A stretch of 40,351 nucleotides of DNA, from contig JAFTVH010000167.1 in NCBI GenBank assembly GCA_017465845.1, positions 1 to 40,351 of the forward strand, in the 5' to 3' direction. A program made the translations under genes and the position numbers. The notes under the pieces were generated by a model that was given only the letters and a program-made list of their open reading frames with translations, was not told the DNA's origin and did no database searches. Of this stretch, positions 33,404 to 40,351 are shown in pieces; the first letter of the stretch is position 1, and every line of letters starts with the position of its first letter. The stretch is from Lachnospiraceae bacterium. Its GTDB lineage: Bacteria > Bacillota > Clostridia > Lachnospirales > Lachnospiraceae.

Positions 33404-33600
33404 TATAAGCATTTTGAGTCGCCGGCAAGGGGTCGCCCCCGGATGACAGGTATCCCGATTCGGACACGCTCTCGCTCCGTGAAAAACGCAGCGGTACTAG
33501 GGCTCGAAAGTACCGAGCCCAAGGACCGGCGTTTTTCAAGGGTCCTCATTCGGGACACCTGTCATCCGGGGGCTACTCTTGCGACAATTCAAAATTTTAT
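33404..33600. repeat. About 200-bp GC-rich nested palindrome between holB and ricT
   Basis: A 17-base arm (GCCCCCGGATGACAGGT, 33435-33451) is repeated as its exact reverse complement at 33557-33573. Pairing extends outward, with bulges, through GTCG and TTTTGA on both sides. Inside, TGAAAAACGC (33480-33489) pairs with GCGTTTTTCA (33529-33538). At the centre two stems exclude each other: GGGCTCG/CGAGCCC (33500-33506 and 33514-33520) and CGGTACT/AGTACCG (33492-33498 and 33509-33515). It starts right after the holB stop and ends just before the ricT ribosome site. No open frame, no poly-U end, higher GC than the flanks. It may be a mobile palindromic repeat or a structured RNA. Confidence 0.85.
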
Positions 33601-33605
33601 GACTT

Positions 33606-34598
33606 TTAGCCGTTTTCTTTAATTTCTAATAGTAATAGTTCCATTGTTAAGTCAAAGTTTACGTTGGCGTTTAGGCGAGCTTTGGCTTTGTCTAGCGCCT
33701 TAATGATGTTTTCTATGCCCTCGTAGCTGCTGCGGGTGGCGGCTTGGCGGAGGGAGGGGAGTTCCTCACGGAAAATGAGGTGGTTGGCATCCTTGGTGGC
33801 TTTGAAAAGGAGGATGTCGCGGTACCAGATGGCCATGATGTCAAGGTAATCGTTGATCTCGAGTTTGTACTCGGTGATCTTTTTGATGGCGGTTATGATT
33901 TCGTGAAGCTCCATGTCCCGAATGTATTTCAGGAGAGAGAGGGCCTCGTTCTTGACATTTTCGAAGTCTTCGCTGGTGGCTAAGGATTTGGCTTTGCCGA
34001 CGTTACCACGGGCGAAGGCTACACAGACCTCGGCTTTGTAGTCGGGAATCTGTAGCTGTTCCATGAGGTATTTTTTTACCTGGGTGTCGGATACAGGCTT
34101 CATGTTCAGGACTACGCAGCGGCTCAGGATGGTGGGAAGCAGAGAGTTCACATTGGCGGTGAGCAGCAGGATCACGGCATATTCAGGGGGCTCTTCCAAG
34201 GTCTTTAGAAGGGCGTTCTGAGCCTGCTGGGTCATCTTCTCTGCTTCGTTCAGGATGTAAACCTTGTAGCGGCTGCTGTAGGGCTTGATGGCTACATCGT
34301 TGTTGATCTGGACACGGATATCATCTACGCTGATAGTATTTGGCTTTTCATGGGTCACGCGAATGATATCCGGCTGGTTGGCTGACAATGCCTGCTTACA
34401 GGAATGGCATTCCTGACATGGCTCTGTACCGCCTGCCTCACACTGAAGCGCCATGGCAAATACCTTTGCTATGAACTCTTTGCCGGAAGATTTCTCGCCG
34501 TTAATAATGTATGCATGGGAAATTTTACCACTTTCCAGTGCATTCTGCAAATGTTCTTTTATCTGTTCCTGACCTACGATATCTCGAAATCCTGCCAT
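33606..34598 (-). CDS. holB: DNA polymerase III subunit delta'
   Basis: About 330 residues, an AAA+ clamp-loader subunit. The modified P-loop is NGEKSSGKEF, followed by a zinc-binding cluster CEAGGTEPCQECHSC and the sensor region NALLKTLEEPPEY. It helps load the sliding clamp. The start at 34598 (MAGFRDIVGQ) has AGGTGA upstream; a GTG three codons earlier overlaps the previous stop and is less likely. The base composition of this gene (GAG-, CTC- and GTC-rich on the plus strand) seems higher in GC than its neighbours. Confidence 0.95.
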   Translation of the reverse strand: MAGFRDIVGQEQIKEHLQNALESGKISHAYIINGEKSSGKEFIAKVFAMALQCEAGGTEPCQECHSCKQALSANQPDIIRVTHEKPNTISVDDIRVQINNDVAIKPYSSRYKVYILNEAEKMTQQAQNALLKTLEEPPEYAVILLLTANVNSLLPTILSRCVVLNMKPVSDTQVKKYLMEQLQIPDYKAEVCVAFARGNVGKAKSLATSEDFENVKNEALSLLKYIRDMELHEIITAIKKITEYKLEINDYLDIMAIWYRDILLFKATKDANHLIFREELPSLRQAATRSSYEGIENIIKALDKAKARLNANVNFDLTMELLLLEIKENG

Positions 34599-34603
34599 AT
34601 GTA

Positions 34604-35191
34604 TCACCTACCCTCAATATAATGTTCTATGTCCTCCAGACAGGTCTGCAGATTCTCATTGTAAAACCGTCTGGTAATACCTGCTTCCGCAATTTTTTCT
34701 TCACTGAAATCCTGGCTGTCTGCCAGAAATCTTCGGCACATTTCTTCATATTTAGGCTTTTCCTGCTGTCGTTCCCTGTCCAGGGCACGCTGCAGGCGCA
34801 CACCGTCATCCAGATCGATGAGCACCGGCAGAAGTACGCCTTGCCCGAAATATGCTTTCATTTTCTGATAACCCTCCAGCGTGCCGATAACAATGTAGTC
34901 CGCTTCCGCTGCCAGGTCTATCTGTCCGTCATCTACGGTAAAATACCGCCAAAGGCCATGAACGGTGTGGTACTCTCTGTGTTCAATGATTTTCCCCTGA
35001 TGCAGAAGCTTCTGAAAGCCTTCTTCATCAGTGAAAAAATATTCTGTCCCGTTCTGTTCTCCGTCCCTCATGGGGCGGGTGGTATAGGGCACGATGGTCT
35101 TCAGGCCAAGCGTCCCTCTTTTCAGAAGCTCTTTAAAAATGGTGTCTTTCCCACTTGAACTTCTGCCACACAGATATACAATCCTGCCCAT
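34604..35191 (-). CDS. Guanylate kinase-like protein
   Basis: The 195-residue protein begins MGRIVYLCGRSSSGKDT, with a P-loop at 9-16, then TTRPMRDGE and GTEYFF, the GMP-binding landmarks of guanylate kinases. It differs from the usual Gmk in its C-terminal half, so it may be an accessory nucleotide kinase. It lies five bases after pyk and five before holB. In many Firmicutes thymidylate kinase takes the place next to holB, which makes the swap of note. AGAGGT lies upstream. Confidence 0.85.
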   Translation of the reverse strand: MGRIVYLCGRSSSGKDTIFKELLKRGTLGLKTIVPYTTRPMRDGEQNGTEYFFTDEEGFQKLLHQGKIIEHREYHTVHGLWRYFTVDDGQIDLAAEADYIVIGTLEGYQKMKAYFGQGVLLPVLIDLDDGVRLQRALDRERQQEKPKYEEMCRRFLADSQDFSEEKIAEAGITRRFYNENLQTCLEDIEHYIEGR

Positions 35192-35196
35192 TTTCT

Positions 35197-36612
35197 TTAT
35201 TCTACCTCTACCACTCTTATCATATTGGTCTTACCTGCAACTGCAAGCGGCAAACCGGCTGTAATCACTACTATATCCCCTGATTTTATCAGGCCTGACT
35301 TCTTACTCTCTTCCACAGCATCTGTAAAAAGCTCATCCACATCGGTTTCCTGTTTCATAAGGAGCGGCTTTACTCCCCACAACAGATTCAGCTGTCTGCT
35401 TACCTTAGTATCCATGGTACATCCGATAATATTACAGGAAGGCTTATATCTGGAAATGGCCTCAGCCGTGAAACCGGATAAGGTTACCGTAATGATAGCT
35501 GCCGCACCCAAATCCATGGCTGTGGCACAAGTTGCATAGGCAATTGCTGTGGTAATATCTTTTTTTGCCTCAATGCCAATGTTGTTCATCCTGCCTCTGT
35601 AGTCAATATTGCGCTCCGTACTTTCTGCAATTCTTGCCATGGTCTTTACAGCCTCAACCGGATACAGACCGGCAGCACTTTCTCCGGAAAGCATGATAGC
35701 AGTTGTACCGTCATAAATAGCATTTGCAATATCAGTAGCCTCAGCTCTGGTCGGTCTGGGATTCTTGATCATGGATTCCAACATCTGGGTAGCCGTGATA
35801 ACGTGCTTTCCCTGAGCAACTGCCATCTTGATCATCTTCTTCTGCATCACCGGCACTTCTTCCATAGGAATCTCAACCCCCATGTCACCACGGGCTACCA
35901 TGACACCGTCTGATACACTTAAAATCTCTTCCAGATTCTCAATCCCCTGCATATTCTCAATCTTTGCAATAATCTTCATCTTGCTTCCATGTTCATTTAG
36001 GATTTGGCGAACCTCCAGAATGTCTTCTTTGGTCCTTGCAAAAGAAGCTGCCAGGAATTCAAATCCCATCTCAATACCAAACAGGATATCTGCTCTGTCC
36101 ACATCACTGATATAAGGCATAGACAAAACAGCCCCCGGAACATTCACTCCTTTGTGGTTAGATACAAAACCACTGTTGATGACACGGCAGGTAATCTCCT
36201 CTCCTTCAATTGCCTCTACTTTCATCTCAATCAAGCCGTCATCAATCAGAATCGTGGTGCCCACTGAAATGTCGTTTTTCAGGTTTTTATAGGAAATAGA
36301 TGCTCTCTCAGCCGTTCCGAGAATCTCTTCCGTGGTCAGTACAAATGCCTGTCCTTCCTTCAGCTCAACTTTACCCCCTTCAAAGTCCCTCAGGCGGATT
36401 TCAGGTCCTTTGGTATCTAAAAGTGTAGCCACCGGAAGTCCAAGTTCCTTTCTGACACGGTCTACACGTTCAAATTTTATCTTTTGCTCCTCGTGGGTTC
36501 CATGGGAAAAATTAAATCTTGCTACGTTCATGCCCGCCAGCATCAGCTGTTTCAGTTTCTCTTCACTTTCGCTGGCCGGTCCTATTGTACAGATAATTTT
36601 TGTTTTTCTCAT
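35197..36612 (-). CDS. pyk: Pyruvate kinase
   Basis: A 471-residue pyruvate kinase, the usual length without the extra C-terminal PEP-utiliser-like domain found in Bacillus. Landmarks are KIICTIGPAS, RFNFSHGT, DTKGPEIR, the catalytic lysine region KIENMQGIEN and ITATQMLESMI. The start at 36612 (MRKTKII) is behind AAAGGA; the frame is open 17 codons more. It converts PEP to pyruvate with ATP gain in glycolysis. The next gene starts five bases after its stop. Confidence 0.97.
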   Translation of the reverse strand: MRKTKIICTIGPASESEEKLKQLMLAGMNVARFNFSHGTHEEQKIKFERVDRVRKELGLPVATLLDTKGPEIRLRDFEGGKVELKEGQAFVLTTEEILGTAERASISYKNLKNDISVGTTILIDDGLIEMKVEAIEGEEITCRVINSGFVSNHKGVNVPGAVLSMPYISDVDRADILFGIEMGFEFLAASFARTKEDILEVRQILNEHGSKMKIIAKIENMQGIENLEEILSVSDGVMVARGDMGVEIPMEEVPVMQKKMIKMAVAQGKHVITATQMLESMIKNPRPTRAEATDIANAIYDGTTAIMLSGESAAGLYPVEAVKTMARIAESTERNIDYRGRMNNIGIEAKKDITTAIAYATCATAMDLGAAAIITVTLSGFTAEAISRYKPSCNIIGCTMDTKVSRQLNLLWGVKPLLMKQETDVDELFTDAVEESKKSGLIKSGDIVVITAGLPLAVAGKTNMIRVVEVE

Positions 36613-36652
36613 ATTTATGTCCTTTCTGATTAGCTTTACCGATAGGTTTACT

Positions 36653-38149
36653 CTAACTTTCAAGAGTGATTACCGACAGATAAATTCCCCCACTGACTTG
36701 CCTGATTCCCTGTACAGTCAGCCCCTTTCTCAAATAATCCGCAATACGTGTAATAAGACCACTGTCAATCCGCTCTCCCGGCACTACCATAGGTGTTCCC
36801 GGAGGATACAGATTGATAAATTCTCCGGCATACCTTCCACAGCACTCTGAAAGCTCACACCACTGTGTCTCCTTGTCCCAGGCTTTGAAAAAAGGAATAC
36901 TAACCGGCTTTAAATCTGCCGCAGGCTGACCTGCCACATCAGGCTGGTCGACATTCACAGACTGCCGAATATGAACAGGCTGCTGTGCATATTTGTCAGA
37001 AGCAATCTCACAACTGCCCTTTTCCAACCTTGCATCTATCTCAAGAAGAGCCTCTGTCATTCTGACATAACCGTCCTCGTCATCCCCTACAGTAAACATA
37101 GCCAGCACATAACTTGGTGCTGCCATTTCCAACTGTATATGAAACTCCTCTAATAGCATACCATATAATTGCTGTCCAGACAAACCTGTTTTTTTCACAG
37201 AGACCAATAATTTTCCGATATCCTGTTTTTCCCCGGTCGGGAGAATGGAAAGATTCCGCATTGTGGATAACATATCACACATTTTCTCCCATCTGTGGAT
37301 AAACTTATCGAACATTTCCCGCCCCTGAATCTGTACCTGCCACAAAGCATTCTCAATACTTGCCATCAATACATAGGATGGACTGCTGCTTTGATAAATA
37401 TGCAGAAAACGTCTCAACTTATTTCTGTCAATCAAGTCCCCGTTCACATGCAAAAGCGCAGTCTGGGTCATTGCCGGAAGAGTTTTATGAACACTGTGAA
37501 TTACCAGATCAGCCCCTAAACGGCAGCTATTCTGTGCAAACCCTTCGGCAAATCCAAGATGTGCCCCATGCGCCTCGTCCACAATGAGAGGTATCCCTTT
37601 TGCATGGACCACACCGGCTATTTTTTCAATGTCGGCAATTCTTCCCTCATAAGTAGGTGACACCACAAGAACTGCGTCAATATCAGGTTCTCTTTCCAAA
37701 GCTTCCTGTACCTGTCTGCAAGTAATAGGTTCGCAAATATCATAAGCCTCCAGAAGTTCAGGATACAGATAAGATATTACTAAATTTCTCAAATAACATG
37801 CATGATAGACAGATTTATGGCAATTACGGGCAATCAGAATATGACCGCCTTCCGGTACCGCCGCGCTGATAGCGCTCAATATGCCGCAGGTACTTCCGTT
37901 AACCAGATAAAATGTCTCCTCCGCACCGTAAAGCGCTGCTGCATGCTCCTGCAGCTCCTGCAAGATTCCCTCCGGCTGATGCAAGTTGTCAAAACCATCT
38001 ATCTCCGTAATGTCCATCTGAAGGACTTCCTCCGGCATCTGCCCAAAAACTCTTCTTTTATGTCCCGGCATGTGCAGGGGATAAAAATCGGATTGACCGT
38101 AACTTCGCAGCTTTTTAGTCAAAATAGGTGTATTTACATCTTTTCTCAT
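36653..38149 (-). CDS. Orn/Lys/Arg decarboxylase family PLP enzyme
   Basis: About 498 residues, fold-type I PLP enzyme. The cofactor lysine is K222 in HSVHKTLPAMTQ; the aspartate DEAHGAH precedes it by about 25 residues. The N-terminal HMPGHKR motif and the C-terminal PPGTPMVVPGE motif are typical of short Gram-positive arginine/lysine decarboxylases such as SpeA of Bacillus. It makes agmatine, cadaverine or putrescine. AAAGGG lies six bases before the ATG at 38149. It often neighbours tmk/gmk and holB in Clostridia, as here. Confidence 0.93.
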   Translation of the reverse strand: MRKDVNTPILTKKLRSYGQSDFYPLHMPGHKRRVFGQMPEEVLQMDITEIDGFDNLHQPEGILQELQEHAAALYGAEETFYLVNGSTCGILSAISAAVPEGGHILIARNCHKSVYHACYLRNLVISYLYPELLEAYDICEPITCRQVQEALEREPDIDAVLVVSPTYEGRIADIEKIAGVVHAKGIPLIVDEAHGAHLGFAEGFAQNSCRLGADLVIHSVHKTLPAMTQTALLHVNGDLIDRNKLRRFLHIYQSSSPSYVLMASIENALWQVQIQGREMFDKFIHRWEKMCDMLSTMRNLSILPTGEKQDIGKLLVSVKKTGLSGQQLYGMLLEEFHIQLEMAAPSYVLAMFTVGDDEDGYVRMTEALLEIDARLEKGSCEIASDKYAQQPVHIRQSVNVDQPDVAGQPAADLKPVSIPFFKAWDKETQWCELSECCGRYAGEFINLYPPGTPMVVPGERIDSGLITRIADYLRKGLTVQGIRQVSGGIYLSVITLES

Positions 38150-38173
38150 GTAATGCCCTTTCAAACCTGCATG

Positions 38174-39712
38174 TTAGTAATAGTAACAGATAATCGGAAA
38201 CCCCGTGGACACATAACCATAAATGGCTTGTGCTTTATCCAAGGGCAGATTGATACATCCATGAGAACCGTTGGTCAGATAAATCTCACCGCCAAACTGA
38301 TTTCTCCATGTAGCATCATGCATTCCGATATTTCCGTTAAAGGGCATCCAATATTTTACAGGTGTCTCATAAGTAGCTCCCCGAAGCACCGCATCTGTGG
38401 TCTTATAGGTCAGCCGATATAAACCGCCGGGCGTCGTATTCCCGTCAGCCACGTCACCGGATACAAAATCGGTCTCCAATACCAATTCACCTTTCCAATA
38501 CAGATAAAGATGCTGATGGGTCAGATCGATCTCCACGTAGGAATTACCGATATCGTCCTCTCCTTTTTTGGCCGCTTTTACCTTATAGACCGGCTCCCGC
38601 TTGGTTACAGCACCTTCCAGGATCAGTTGGATAAGTTCTTCTGCCTCCTGCTCCCTGTCGGTCTTCCATCCATAACCACCGTTCAGGACTTTAATGGTCT
38701 CGCCTAATGTGGTAGTAAATTGGCGATGCTTGCCGTAAGTATCGTACTTTTTCGCCTGAACAGCTACAAAATCAGCCACAGCTTCCTTATCCAGGGTATA
38801 TCCGCCGGCAAGTTCAACCATCACACTATCTTCTGAGCTTTCTTGGGCTTTTTCTTTTGCATCCGCAGCCTCATTCTCCCCGGGAGCCAGTATCCATTCA
38901 TGAATCGTCTCTGCATCCAGTATTACCTTTGAGCCATTCCAGTCATAAGTAATCTGCACACTCAATACCTTATTCAACTCATCAACGGTCTCATTTAACA
39001 TCTTATCCTGAGCCGTCACTTCAGCCTGAATATAGCAGTCATATGCCCCTAAATCAAGCATCGTGTCACCACTTCCCACTGCCGCCAACACAAGATGTTC
39101 CACTTTATCCACATCCAGCATATCACCTTCTGTCTCAGGGATGATTTCATATACTTTCTTCTCCGGCAAGTACTCACTGATATAGGCATCCTCAGGCATA
39201 TCCATCTGTTCCACATTCATTGCTTCCCACTCAGCCAGTTTCGATAACGTCTTCTCTTCATCAAATTCCATAGTACACACTATCGTATGGCTGTAATCTT
39301 TTTTACCAATGTAAGCCGTCAACCAGCTCATATGATCCTGGCTTGCCAGTACATCTTCCACAACGCCAAGCACACCCACTGTCTCCAGTCCCACATCTTC
39401 CGCGGACAAAGTACCGATTATCTCACCATTTCGGTCCAACACCGTCAGACTGTAGATTTGGTTCTGAGCCTCCAGTTGCTCTGCAATGTGTGCTGCCTCC
39501 AGATTATCGCAAACGATACCGTTTAACGTGGTTCCCGGCAGGAAATGAGTCTCATAATAATTGGCCACCCAAAAGTAACCTGCACCGGCAAGAATCAGCA
39601 GTACTCCAATAATCGTAAGAATGACATACAAAACAGTATGTCTCTTTTTTGGCTCTTGCACATCTGCTGCTTCCTGTGACTGGTTTGGTTCTATTTTATG
39701 TTTATCACTCAT
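38174..39712 (-). CDS. L,D-transpeptidase (YkuD) with membrane anchor
   Basis: The 512-residue protein has a cytoplasmic start, one membrane span (about 25-50), a long external region of the peptidoglycan-binding PG_binding_4 kind (repeated twice, about 60-370), and a C-terminal YkuD domain. The catalytic cysteine is about C486 in SHGCINLP, with an upstream histidine in NIGMHDATW. It makes 3-3 cross-links or attaches proteins to peptidoglycan. TAGGAG lies before the ATG, and a promoter -10 lies 31 bases upstream. Confidence 0.94.
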   Translation of the reverse strand: MSDKHKIEPNQSQEAADVQEPKKRHTVLYVILTIIGVLLILAGAGYFWVANYYETHFLPGTTLNGIVCDNLEAAHIAEQLEAQNQIYSLTVLDRNGEIIGTLSAEDVGLETVGVLGVVEDVLASQDHMSWLTAYIGKKDYSHTIVCTMEFDEEKTLSKLAEWEAMNVEQMDMPEDAYISEYLPEKKVYEIIPETEGDMLDVDKVEHLVLAAVGSGDTMLDLGAYDCYIQAEVTAQDKMLNETVDELNKVLSVQITYDWNGSKVILDAETIHEWILAPGENEAADAKEKAQESSEDSVMVELAGGYTLDKEAVADFVAVQAKKYDTYGKHRQFTTTLGETIKVLNGGYGWKTDREQEAEELIQLILEGAVTKREPVYKVKAAKKGEDDIGNSYVEIDLTHQHLYLYWKGELVLETDFVSGDVADGNTTPGGLYRLTYKTTDAVLRGATYETPVKYWMPFNGNIGMHDATWRNQFGGEIYLTNGSHGCINLPLDKAQAIYGYVSTGFPIICYYY

Positions 39713-39742
39713 AGTTTTCTCCTATCTATTCCAGTTTACGTC

Positions 39743-39748
39743 ATTATA
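39743..39748 (-). promoter_or_regulatory. -10 hexamer of the L,D-transpeptidase promoter
   Basis: TATAAT is perfect on the minus strand, 31 bases before the start codon. No convincing -35 is present 16-18 bases upstream; a T-rich stretch from the preceding terminator lies there. Confidence 0.5.
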
Positions 39749-39763
39749 GCATTTTATAAGCAG

Positions 39764-39805
39764 AAAAAACAGCACAAAAAGCTTTAAATTTGACTTTTTG
39801 TGCTG
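39764..39805 (-). terminator. Intrinsic terminator between the DUF6273-like fragment and the transpeptidase
   Basis: A 12-bp perfect stem (CAGCACAAAAAG with CTTTTTGTGCTG) and a 12-base loop are followed on the minus strand by six T. It ends any transcript that covers 39873-40148. Confidence 0.92.
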
Positions 39806-39872
39806 TGAAATCCTGGTAATTCTTTTCTTAACTCAAATACCGCTGATAATAATTCTACGCTTCTTCACTTTT

Positions 39873-40148
39873 TTACTTATCTGCGCCCATAGCTACAACA
39901 ATCATCGGACGAACTCCCATGTTCTTTGTTACATTTGCACCATATTTATTAACCCCGGTAATCAGGTCTTCGGATTGCGTCTTCGCACCATCGTTCACTA
40001 TTCCATAAGGGTTCATAAACGGAGCATGTGCACCCAGGAACTTGTCATCATAAGGACCCTGCAGCCACCAGGAACAAAACTCATATTTTTTCTCTCTGCA
40101 GCCATATTCCCCTCCAATTTCATCTGTAAAAAAGCCCAAAACCACCAT
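39873..40148 (-). pseudogene. DUF6273-like C-terminal fragment
   Basis: 91 residues with CREKKYEFCSWWLQGPYDD in the middle part and GVRPMIVVAMGADK at the end. The WWL...GVRP pattern is that of the C-terminal half of DUF6273-type domains in Lachnospiraceae surface proteins, whose normal length is much greater. The ribosome site before the ATG is poor. The preceding 75 bases are the tRNA-Lys terminator and gap, so the rest of the gene is absent. It has a good terminator of its own. A remnant left by insertion or deletion beside the tRNA genes is likely; a small working protein is not excluded. Confidence 0.5.
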
Positions 40149-40188
40149 TTCTCAAAACTTCACAACTTGCATGCAGGTCTCATAAACT

Positions 40189-40214
40189 AAAAAGGAGTCC
40201 TTAATGGGCTCCTT
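40189..40214 (-). terminator. Terminator of the tRNA operon
   Basis: A short stem (AAGGAG/CTCCTT) with an 11-base loop is followed by TTTAG on the minus strand, starting 12 bases after the tRNA-Lys 3' end. Confidence 0.65.
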
Positions 40215-40225
40215 GCATGTTCTAG

Positions 40226-40299
40226 TGAAGCATCGGGGATTCGAACCCCGGACAACTTGATTAAAAGTCACGTGCTCTACCAACTGAGCTAATGCTCCA
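40226..40299 (-). tRNA. tRNA-Lys (TTT anticodon)
   Basis: The 74-base minus-strand cloverleaf has acceptor arms TGGAGCA/TGCTTCA (one G-U pair), D-arm AGCTCAGTTGGTAGAGC, anticodon loop CTTTTAA with anticodon TTT, and T-arm CGGGGTTCGAATCCCCG. The terminal CCA is not encoded. Confidence 0.96.
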
Positions 40300-40330
40300 T
40301 ATTTTATTTAGTAAAAAAGTGCATTGAAAA

Positions 40331-40351
40331 TGCCCAGAACCGGAATCGAAC
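40331..40351 (-). tRNA. 3' end of a second tRNA, probably tRNA-Leu (partial)
   Basis: The minus strand entering the window reads GTTCGATTCCGG then TTCTGGGCA: a T-loop, the 3' strand of the T-stem, and an acceptor strand. The implied 5' acceptor GCCCAGA fits tRNA-Leu of Firmicutes, whose known T-arm is alike. The rest is beyond the window, so the identity is tentative. It lies 31 bases from tRNA-Lys, so the two are probably one unit. Confidence 0.55.

Noticed and set aside
33389-33622. A 77-codon plus-strand frame over the palindrome
   Set aside because: It has no ribosome site, covers the inverted repeat on both arms and overlaps the holB end; the structure is better explained as a palindrome.

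Overview
The window looks like a chromosome segment of a low- to mid-GC Gram-positive gut-type anaerobe, most likely a Lachnospiraceae (Clostridia). The pointers are family resemblances only: a YesM/YesN two-component pair with LplB/LplC-type permeases and no dedicated ATPase, a RicT (PSP1) - TrmN6 - RsmI - DUF6472-like gene order, strong AGGAGG ribosome sites, and lipobox/sorting-signal style surface proteins. No species can be named from sequence alone.

Region 1 (about 1-27,000) is a carbohydrate-use island, almost entirely on the minus strand. At its left edge is the end of an ISL3-like insertion sequence, next to a decayed sialidase-like gene. Read in the direction of transcription (right to left) there are four blocks: (a) sialidase-like protein, FGGY sugar kinase, DapA/NanA-family lyase and YhcH-family protein, from a near-consensus promoter at 27.1 kb that is divergent from an AraC regulator; (b) alpha/beta hydrolase, EstB-like serine hydrolase, YesM-type kinase and YesN-type regulator, from a promoter at 22.4 kb and closed by a textbook terminator at 17.9 kb; (c) three small SGNH/GDSL hydrolases; (d) two ABC permeases, a lipoprotein binding protein, a second sialidase-like protein, another SGNH hydrolase, a transaldolase, a metallo-beta-lactamase-fold hydrolase, a 1530-residue surface protein and a split transketolase. 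Blocks (c) and (d) are each preceded by a copy of the same 54-bp box with an aligned -10 hexamer, which suggests co-control, plausibly by the neighbouring regulator.

A working model (inference) is that an acylated oligosaccharide is bound by the lipoprotein, imported, de-esterified by the SGNH/EstB-like hydrolases, cut by beta-propeller (sialidase-fold) enzymes that lack signal peptides, and the released sugar is processed by the lyase, the kinase, transaldolase and transketolase into central metabolism. The usual sialic acid genes nanE and nanK are not seen, so the substrate is open and this may be an undescribed pathway.

Region 2 (about 28,000-40,351) is housekeeping: inositol monophosphatase family, LrgB/LrgA, a 56-residue cysteine-containing protein, rsmI, trmN6, ricT, holB, a guanylate-kinase-like protein, pyk, an Orn/Lys/Arg decarboxylase, an L,D-transpeptidase, a DUF6273-like fragment, a tRNA-Lys and the end of a second tRNA (probably Leu). 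Between ricT and holB lies a roughly 200-bp GC-rich palindrome that no gene explains.
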